From assembly GCA_028408795.1 (NCBI GenBank), contig JAOOLP010000014.1:1-19719 (forward strand): a stretch of 19,719 bases of DNA, given 5' to 3'. Of this stretch, positions 14,220 to 19,719 are shown one piece after another. Positions within the stretch are counted from its first letter, which is position 1. The number at the start of each line of letters is the position of its first letter. Under the pieces are notes generated by a model that was not told the DNA's origin, ran no database searches, and worked only from the letters and a program-made list of their open reading frames with translations. The position numbers and the translations under genes were made by a program. The stretch is from Candidatus Pelagibacter sp. (lineage in GTDB: Bacteria; Pseudomonadota; Alphaproteobacteria; Pelagibacterales; Pelagibacteraceae).

Positions 14220-15327
14220 TTTACAATTTTACAATTATTGGAGAAATATTGATAAAAATATTCTTTTTGGTTTCGTAATTTTGTTTTTTTTAGGTCTTTT
14301 CTTTTCTTTTTCATCAACATCTTCATTAGCAGGTGAAAGACTAAATAAGACTTACTATTTTTTTTTTACAAAACATCTTATTTTTACAATTTTTTCTCTT
14401 TTTGTTATGTTCTTAATTTCTTTTATCGAAACCTCTCTTTTAAAAAGATTAGTTATCCCTTTATTTATCATCTCATTTTTCCTTCTTTTATTAGTGCCTT
14501 TTGTTGGCATAGAAGTTAAAGGTGCCAAGAGATGGCTAAACTTGTATTTTTTGAGGATACAGCCAATTGAACTTTTAAAACCTTTTTTTATTTTAGCTTC
14601 AGCAAAAATTTTAACTTTAGAAAAGTTTAAAAATTCACAATTAAAATATTTATTAAGTTTTTTTCTTTTAGTTTCAGTAATTATCCTATTGATTGATCAG
14701 CCAGATTTAGGTCAATCAATTTTATTAGTGGGAAGCTGGGTTGCAACGGTTTTTATTGCTGGTGTAAGCTTAATTTATATTTTAAGTTTTTTTCTTTTAT
14801 TTTTCTTTATCGTTGGAAGTTTACTATTCTTTATGCCAGAAAAATTTGGCTACATAATTAATCGCTTAATTACATTTATTGATCCAACGAAAGGTGATAA
14901 TTTTCAATCTTCAAAAGCTTTAGATGCAATTAAACAAGGTGGCCTTAAAGGGCAGGGTATGGGAGAAGGTATTTTAAAAGATAGCGTGCCCGAAGCTCAT
15001 ACAGACTACATAATTGCAGTTATCGCAGAGGAATTTGGCTCTATTGCCTCAATCTTAATTATAACAATTTTCTTATATATCGCTTTTAGAATAATAAAAA
15101 TTTGTGTTTTAAAAAACGATGAATTTTTAAAAATTTCTTTATGCGGATTAACGTCACTTTTAATTTTTCAAACTTTTATTCACATTGGAGTAAATACAAG
15201 CTTACTACCAACTACTGGTATGACTTTACCTTTTTTAAGCTACGGAGGATCTTCACTTTTAGGAAGTGCTATTTTGGCTGGGATAATCTTAAATTACACA
15301 AAAATTAAATTAGATATTTATGACTAA
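14200..15327 (+). CDS. ftsW: Septal peptidoglycan glycosyltransferase FtsW (SEDS family)
   Basis: Polytopic SEDS-family enzyme that polymerises lipid II at the septum together with FtsI. From this start the protein is 375 residues with about ten hydrophobic helices. Family signatures include SSTSSLAGE in the first loop, GAKRWLNL with IQPIELLKPFFILASAKIL, DQPDLGQSILL, DAIKQGGLKGQGMGEG, PEAHTDYIIAVIAEEFG, and the C-terminal TSLLPTTGMTLPFLSYGGSS. The start is a judgement. ATG 14200 gives a 20-nt overlap with murD, like neighbouring junctions. ATG 14173 is preceded by GAGGAAAGAGG, a better ribosome-binding site, and would add nine residues with a 47-nt overlap; those purines also encode the conserved NFEERG of MurD, so they may not be a true site. 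Confidence 0.95.
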   Translation: MQKNLFNLQFYNYWRNIDKNILFGFVILFFLGLFFSFSSTSSLAGERLNKTYYFFFTKHLIFTIFSLFVMFLISFIETSLLKRLVIPLFIISFFLLLLVPFVGIEVKGAKRWLNLYFLRIQPIELLKPFFILASAKILTLEKFKNSQLKYLLSFFLLVSVIILLIDQPDLGQSILLVGSWVATVFIAGVSLIYILSFFLLFFFIVGSLLFFMPEKFGYIINRLITFIDPTKGDNFQSSKALDAIKQGGLKGQGMGEGILKDSVPEAHTDYIIAVIAEEFGSIASILIITIFLYIAFRIIKICVLKNDEFLKISLCGLTSLLIFQTFIHIGVNTSLLPTTGMTLPFLSYGGSSLLGSAILAGIILNYTKIKLDIYD

Positions 15328-16411
15328 AAAAATAAATAAAGTCTTAATAGCAACTGGTGGAACTGGCGGTCATGTATTTCCAGCTTATGGACTAGCAAAA
15401 CATCTGAACGATAAAAAATTTCATGTTGAAATAATTTCTGACAAGCGTGGAATTAAATATTTAAAAAAGTTTAATGATGTTAAGATTTCCATAATTAATA
15501 CCTCTAGTGTTTATAATAAAAATTTCTTACAAAAATTTATTTCATCTATAATAATTACCTATGCAATTTTAAGATCTTTTATTTTCTTAATTATTAATAG
15601 ACCTAATTTAGTTTTTGGAATGGGAGGCTATTCTTCATTTCCAATATGTATTGTAGCAAAATTACTCAATATTCCTTTTATAATTTATGAAAATAACTTA
15701 CATGTTGGAAGAGCAAATAAATTTCTATTACCTTTTGCGATTAAAATATTTGTTGCAAGAAAAGAACTTACTGGAATTCCCGAAAAATATGAAAAAAAAA
15801 TTTGCCAAACTGGTAATATTATTAGAAAAGAATTTTTAAATTTTAAAAGAAATTTAGATAATATAGAAAATGATAAAATAATTAAAATTCTTATTTTGGG
15901 TGGAAGCCAAGCTGCAAAAATTTTTGCTGAAAAACTTCCAAAAATTTTAGAAAAATGTCATAATGACGGTGTACCTCTAAAGGTTTTTCAACAATGTTTA
16001 CCTGAACAAAACCCAATTTTATTAGATTTATATAATAAGATTAATATAGAATGTGAAATTTTCAATTTTAGCGATGATATGGTCAATTACTTTTCAAAAG
16101 CAAACTTAGTTATTACTCGCGCAGGTTCGTCGATGTTAGCTGAATTAATAAATGTAAAAATCCCTTTCATCTCAGTTCCTTTACCTGCCTCAGCAGATAA
16201 TCATCAACTAAAAAACGCTATTTATTATGAAAAAAATCAGTATAGCTATCTTATAGAGGAAAAAAATTTGGACGAAAAACTGTTGAAACTAATTAAAGAA
16301 ATACATGAAAATAAATTGTTGCTATCTCAAATGATAGCTAAACAAAAATTGTACTCTGATGCAGCAGTGTATGAAATTATTGATGAAGAGATAAATAAAA
16401 TTATAAAATGA
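15320..16411 (+). CDS. murG: UDP-GlcNAc:lipid I N-acetylglucosaminyltransferase MurG
   Basis: Peripheral membrane GT28 glycosyltransferase that adds GlcNAc to lipid I to make lipid II. The 363 residues form two Rossmann-like domains. N-terminal domain signatures are the glycine loop GGTGGHVFPA (13-22) and VFGMGGYSSFP, followed by YENNLHVGRANKFLLPFA. C-terminal signatures are LILGGSQAAK and ITRAGSSMLAELI, the UDP-GlcNAc site, with ISVPLPASADNHQLKNA completing it. The start overlaps ftsW by 8 nt and the end overlaps murC by 4 nt (ATGA). Length and motif order are normal. Confidence 0.97.
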   Translation: MTKKINKVLIATGGTGGHVFPAYGLAKHLNDKKFHVEIISDKRGIKYLKKFNDVKISIINTSSVYNKNFLQKFISSIIITYAILRSFIFLIINRPNLVFGMGGYSSFPICIVAKLLNIPFIIYENNLHVGRANKFLLPFAIKIFVARKELTGIPEKYEKKICQTGNIIRKEFLNFKRNLDNIENDKIIKILILGGSQAAKIFAEKLPKILEKCHNDGVPLKVFQQCLPEQNPILLDLYNKINIECEIFNFSDDMVNYFSKANLVITRAGSSMLAELINVKIPFISVPLPASADNHQLKNAIYYEKNQYSYLIEEKNLDEKLLKLIKEIHENKLLLSQMIAKQKLYSDAAVYEIIDEEINKIIK

Positions 16412-17805
16412 AAAGCATTAATTTAGGTCAAAAAGAGATTATTCATTTCATTGGTATCGGTGGTATTGGTATGAGTGGATTAGCCCAGGTTATGAAAACA
16501 ATGGGATTTAAAATTCAGGGAAGTGATCAGAATAAAAATAAAAGCACGTCTAATTGTAAAAGGTTTGGAATAAAGGTTTTTATAGGACACTCTAAAAAAA
16601 ATATTAAAAATGCTACTATAATTGTCAAATCTTCAGCAATTAAAGGAAACAATGTAGAAATTAAAGAAGCCAAAAATAAAAAAATTCCAATTTATTCTAG
16701 GGCAGAAGTTTTGGCTGATGTTGTTTCTTTAAAAAAAAATATTATCATAACCGGTTCACACGGAAAAACTACAACTACATCATTAGTGGCTAAAGTATTA
16801 TCAGATCAAAATTTAGACCCGACTATTATTAATGGCGGTGTTATTAACTCATTAAAAAGTAATGCAAAATTAGGTAATGGAGAATGGTCTATTTTAGAAG
16901 CTGATGAATCGGATGGAAGTTTTTTAAAATTACCTGTTAATTATTCAATAGTAACAAACATAGATGTTGAGCACATGGATTATTATAAAAATTATAAAAA
17001 TTTAGAAAATTCATTTATAAAATTTATTAACAAAACACCTCCAATTGGTAAATGCTTTGTATGTGTTGACAACAAAAATATACAAAATGTTTTAAAAAAG
17101 ATAAAAAATAAAAATATACTTACTTATGGTTTTAATAAGAACGCTAATTATAGGATTAGTAATGTAAGATATAAAATTTCCCATTCAACTTTTGATTTAC
17201 ATTACAAAGATTTTAAAGGAAACAACAATATAATTAAAAACATTAATTTAAAACTTTTAGGAAAACATAACGTCCTTAATGCATCAGCAACCCTAGCCTT
17301 ATGCTTAAATCTTGGAGCAAATGTTAAGATAATTAAAAAATCATTAAAGAATTTTTCTGGTGTTCAAAGAAGAATGACAAAAGTTTTTAGTAAAAATAAA
17401 AATCAATTTTTTGATGATTATGCACATCATCCTACAGAAATATCCTCTATATTGGATGGAGTAAAAAAAGTTTATAACGGCAGAAAAATAATTACAATTT
17501 TTGAGCCACATCGATATTCTAGAGTGATGTCTCTTAAAGATGCTTTTTCCAAATCTTTTAAAGAGTCAGATTTAGTTTTAATGTGCCCTATTTATCCGGC
17601 GGGAGAAAAAAATAAATTAAATTTTAATAGAGTGAACTTTGCAAAATTAATATCTCAAAATTCTAATACTCAAGTCATACTTATTGAAAACCAGGATGAA
17701 ATATCAAAATATTTTAAAAAAAACCTAATCGATGATGAAATAATTATAGGCATGGGCGCTGGGTCTATCTCTAAATGGGTGAGAGAATTGAAATATAGTT
17801 TATGA
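16408..17805 (+). CDS. murC: UDP-N-acetylmuramate:L-alanine ligase MurC
   Basis: First of the Mur ligases, attaching L-Ala to UDP-MurNAc in the cytoplasm. The 465 residues show HFIGIGGIGMSGLAQVM (13-29) in the UDP-binding domain, ATP loop TGSHGKT (115-121), EADESDGSFL, NIDVEHMDYY, and in the C-terminal domain FSGVQRRM, DDYAHHPTEI and FEPHRYSR. ATGA overlaps join it to murG upstream and murB downstream, indicating translational coupling of murG-murC-murB. All motifs are intact and the length is typical. Confidence 0.97.
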   Translation: MKSINLGQKEIIHFIGIGGIGMSGLAQVMKTMGFKIQGSDQNKNKSTSNCKRFGIKVFIGHSKKNIKNATIIVKSSAIKGNNVEIKEAKNKKIPIYSRAEVLADVVSLKKNIIITGSHGKTTTTSLVAKVLSDQNLDPTIINGGVINSLKSNAKLGNGEWSILEADESDGSFLKLPVNYSIVTNIDVEHMDYYKNYKNLENSFIKFINKTPPIGKCFVCVDNKNIQNVLKKIKNKNILTYGFNKNANYRISNVRYKISHSTFDLHYKDFKGNNNIIKNINLKLLGKHNVLNASATLALCLNLGANVKIIKKSLKNFSGVQRRMTKVFSKNKNQFFDDYAHHPTEISSILDGVKKVYNGRKIITIFEPHRYSRVMSLKDAFSKSFKESDLVLMCPIYPAGEKNKLNFNRVNFAKLISQNSNTQVILIENQDEISKYFKKNLIDDEIIIGMGAGSISKWVRELKYSL

Positions 17806-18710
17806 ATATAGAGAGTAAAGAATTAAAAGAACAATTTGGTAAAAACTTAATAATAAATGAAAATTTATCCAAATATAATTGGTTTAATTTAGGAGGACCG
17901 GCAGATATATTTTTTCGTCCTGATAATAAAGATCAACTTATAGACTTTTTAAAAAAAATAAAAAAATTAAATTTAAATATTAATTTCATAGGTGCAGGGT
18001 CTAACACTTTAATAAGGGACTCAGGTATCAAAGGAGCAGTTATTAAGTTAGGATCTAAGTTTTCTCAAATTAAACTTGTTAAAGAAAATATTATAGAAGT
18101 TGGTGCCGCTACTTTAGATAAGAGGGTTTCTGATTTCGCAAAAGAAAATTGTATTGGAGGCATGGAATTTCTTTCTTGTATTCCTGGGTCAGTAGGCGGA
18201 GCAATCATAATGAATAGTGGTTGTTATGGATCAGAAATTTCTCAAATTTTACTTTCAATTAGAATTCTTGATAAAAATGGTGAAGAAAAAGAAATTAAAA
18301 GAGAGGAAATTAATTTTTTTTATAGAGGAAGCAATATTTCAGAAGATTATCTAGTATTATCGGCAAAGTTAAAAGGAGAATTATCTTCTCAAGACTCCAT
18401 TAAAAAAAAACAAAAAGAGTTTATTGAAAGAAAAAAAATATCTCAACCAAGCAGAATTAAGACAGGAGGCAGTACATTCAAAAATCACAAAGAAAAGAAA
18501 GCTTGGGAATTAATAAAAGAATCAGGTTGTGAAAAATTTTCAATTGGGGATGCTAAAATTTCTGAAAAACACTGTAACTTTTTTATCAACGATGGGAATG
18601 CAAAAACTTCAGATGTTGAAAAATTAATAAATAAAGTAAAAAAGGAAGTTTATAAAAAAACAGGCGTCAATCTTGAACTAGAAATTAAAATTATTGGAGA
18701 TGAAAAATAA
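17802..18710 (+). CDS. murB: UDP-N-acetylenolpyruvoylglucosamine reductase MurB
   Basis: FAD-dependent, NADPH-using reductase that converts UDP-GlcNAc-enolpyruvate to UDP-MurNAc. The 302 residues contain the FAD-binding segments YNWFNLGGPADIFF (25-38), GAGSNTLIRD (64-73) and IPGSVGGAIIMNSGCYG (127-143), then FYRGSN with Arg175, and GGSTFKN with the proton-donor serine at about 224. The last catalytic glutamate would be in LELEIK near 292-294. The short form with YRGS and GGSTFKN fits the type II MurB group. One small oddity is FKNHKEKKAW in place of the frequent FKNP. The gene overlaps murC by 4 nt and ddl by 11 nt. MurA, which makes its substrate, is not in the window. Confidence 0.96.
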   Translation: MNIESKELKEQFGKNLIINENLSKYNWFNLGGPADIFFRPDNKDQLIDFLKKIKKLNLNINFIGAGSNTLIRDSGIKGAVIKLGSKFSQIKLVKENIIEVGAATLDKRVSDFAKENCIGGMEFLSCIPGSVGGAIIMNSGCYGSEISQILLSIRILDKNGEEKEIKREEINFFYRGSNISEDYLVLSAKLKGELSSQDSIKKKQKEFIERKKISQPSRIKTGGSTFKNHKEKKAWELIKESGCEKFSIGDAKISEKHCNFFINDGNAKTSDVEKLINKVKKEVYKKTGVNLELEIKIIGDEK

Positions 18711-19629
18711 AAAAGTTTTAGTTGTTCTTGGTGGGAACTCAGGAGAGAGAAAAGTTAGCTTGGAAAGCGGGAAGGCATGTATCAAAGCTTTAAAGAAAAA
18801 TGGCTATAGGGTAACTAGCTTTGATCCAAAAAAAAAGTCATTAAATTTAATTAATAGAAATAAAGTTGATGTTATCTTTAATGCTTTGCATGGAAAAGAG
18901 GGAGAAGATGGAATTGCTCAAAGTTATTTTGAGTATTTACGAATTCCATATACACATTCTGGAATAGTTAGTTCCTACAATGCAATGAACAAAGTTATCT
19001 CAAAGGAAATATTCAGAAAAAATAAAATTATTTCCCCTAAATATTTTGTGATAAAAAAAGAGAACTATAGTAGCAATAAATTAACTTCTAATTTGAAAAA
19101 AAAAGGTATTAAATTTCCTGTTGTTGTAAAACCAACAAATGAAGGGTCTAGTCTTGGAGTAAATATTTGTAAAAATATTTTTTTTTTAAAAAAAAATGTA
19201 AAATCTCTTTTTAGAAAATACTCAGAATTAATTTTTGAACCATTTATTGGTGGTCAAGAAATTCAAGTTGCTATTATTAATGGTCACCCTCTAGGCGCGA
19301 TAGAACTTAAGCCGAAGAGAGAGTTTTATGATTATAAAGCTAAATATTCTAAATCTGCAAACACCATTCATATTATGCCAGCAAACATAAAAAAATCTAA
19401 ATATAATCAAGTCATGCAAATAGCAGCCAAAGCTCATAATGCTTTAAGATGCAAAGGTATAACTAGATCAGATTTCAAATTTTATAAAAATAAATTTTAT
19501 TTACTAGAACTTAATACACAACCAGGAATGACAAGTTTGTCTCTAGTACCCGAAATTGCAAAATTTAGAGGTATATCATTTGAAAAACTAGTTTTAAAAA
19601 TATTACTTAATGCTGGCCTGAACAGATGA
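18700..19629 (+). CDS. ddl: D-alanine:D-alanine ligase Ddl
   Basis: ATP-grasp enzyme producing D-Ala-D-Ala, the substrate for the MurF half of the fusion upstream. The 309 residues begin VLVVLGGNSGERKVSLESG (6-24), where E. coli DdlB has GGTSAEREVSL. NALHGKEGEDG follows, then the ATP-grasp core FPVVVKPTNEGSSLGV, EPFIGGQEIQVAII, EFYDYKAKYS (the omega-loop region with the substrate-closing Tyr), and RSDFKF with LLELNTQPGMTSLSLVPEIA holding the metal-binding Glu and Asn. ATG 18700 is preferred over an in-frame TTG 6 nt earlier; the GGAG (18696-18699) abuts the ATG, so the spacing does not help. It overlaps murB by 11 nt and the following gene by 4 nt. Confidence 0.97.
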   Translation: MKNKKVLVVLGGNSGERKVSLESGKACIKALKKNGYRVTSFDPKKKSLNLINRNKVDVIFNALHGKEGEDGIAQSYFEYLRIPYTHSGIVSSYNAMNKVISKEIFRKNKIISPKYFVIKKENYSSNKLTSNLKKKGIKFPVVVKPTNEGSSLGVNICKNIFFLKKNVKSLFRKYSELIFEPFIGGQEIQVAIINGHPLGAIELKPKREFYDYKAKYSKSANTIHIMPANIKKSKYNQVMQIAAKAHNALRCKGITRSDFKFYKNKFYLLELNTQPGMTSLSLVPEIAKFRGISFEKLVLKILLNAGLNR

Positions 19630-19719
19630 AAAAATCATTAGTAGGTTTTTGTTTACTTTTTGTTTTACTTACATCATATATCCCAAAATTTGAATTAAAT
19701 ACAAATTTACGCTTTCTAA
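19626..19719 (+). CDS. ftsQ: Start of probable cell division protein FtsQ, truncated by the window edge
   Basis: Thirty-one codons are visible, starting at an ATGA overlap with the ddl stop. They encode MKKS followed by a hydrophobic stretch (LVGFCLLFVLLTSYI), consistent with a single inner-membrane anchor, and then KFELNTNLRFL at the window end. FtsQ, a bitopic protein with a POTRA domain linking FtsL-FtsB to the divisome, follows ddl in many dcw clusters. The call rests on topology and gene order only; the visible part is too short for motif recognition and a signal peptide of another protein cannot be excluded. Confidence 0.6.
   Translation, partial: MKKSLVGFCLLFVLLTSYIPKFELNTNLRFL

Noticed and set aside
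1..19719. Search for mobile elements, CRISPR arrays, phage genes, toxin-antitoxin pairs or a defence system.
   Set aside because: None seen; every stretch over 300 bases is occupied by a recognisable core gene or by rnpB, and apart from the three MraZ boxes no repeat array stands out.

Overview
The window is a very A+T-rich (by eye under 30% G+C), densely packed chromosomal segment from an alphaproteobacterium. The K/N/I-rich proteins, overlapping genes, type A RNase P RNA, Mla outer-membrane lipid genes and gene content best fit a SAR11-like (Pelagibacterales) or similar genome-streamlined marine lineage. That placement is inferred from composition and protein style; no search was possible.

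Region 1 (1-2700). The 3' two-thirds of rpoD (housekeeping sigma-70) is followed 25 nt later by a tRNA with a CAU anticodon. Its acceptor stem looks like tRNA-Ile2 (lysidine type) rather than elongator Met. Tail to tail with the tRNA, only 4 nt away, lies a minus-strand pair mlaA-mlaC for retrograde phospholipid transport. Region 2 (2700-4064). A plus-strand N-acetylmuramoyl-L-alanine amidase of the AmpD/AmiD type converges on a minus-strand rnpB (RNase P RNA). rnpB is divergent from the division/cell-wall (dcw) operon. The 176-nt rnpB-mraZ spacer holds a sigma-70-like promoter overlapped by three 10-bp-spaced direct repeats (TGGG on the minus strand, CCCA on the plus strand) that match the known MraZ operator pattern.

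Region 3 (4065-19719) is one long dcw operon: mraZ, ftsZ, rsmH, ftsL, ftsI, a fused murE-murF, mraY, murD, ftsW, murG, murC, murB, ddl, and the start of a probable ftsQ running off the end. The largest gap inside it is 18 nt and most junctions overlap by 4 to 26 nt, so the whole block is probably one transcriptional unit. The enzymes cover the meso-DAP type peptidoglycan precursor pathway from UDP-GlcNAc-enolpyruvate reduction (MurB) to lipid II (MurG), except MurA. FtsL, FtsI, FtsW and FtsZ supply the septal ring and septal synthase.

Two features differ from the textbook dcw order. ftsZ, normally last, is second and translationally coupled to mraZ. MurE and MurF are one 923-residue polypeptide. 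I see no mobile element, CRISPR, prophage or clearly novel system; this is a core housekeeping region. The points most worth checking are the ftsZ position, the MurE-MurF fusion, the MraZ operator, and a short overlapping reading frame with the best Shine-Dalgarno sequence in the mraZ leader.
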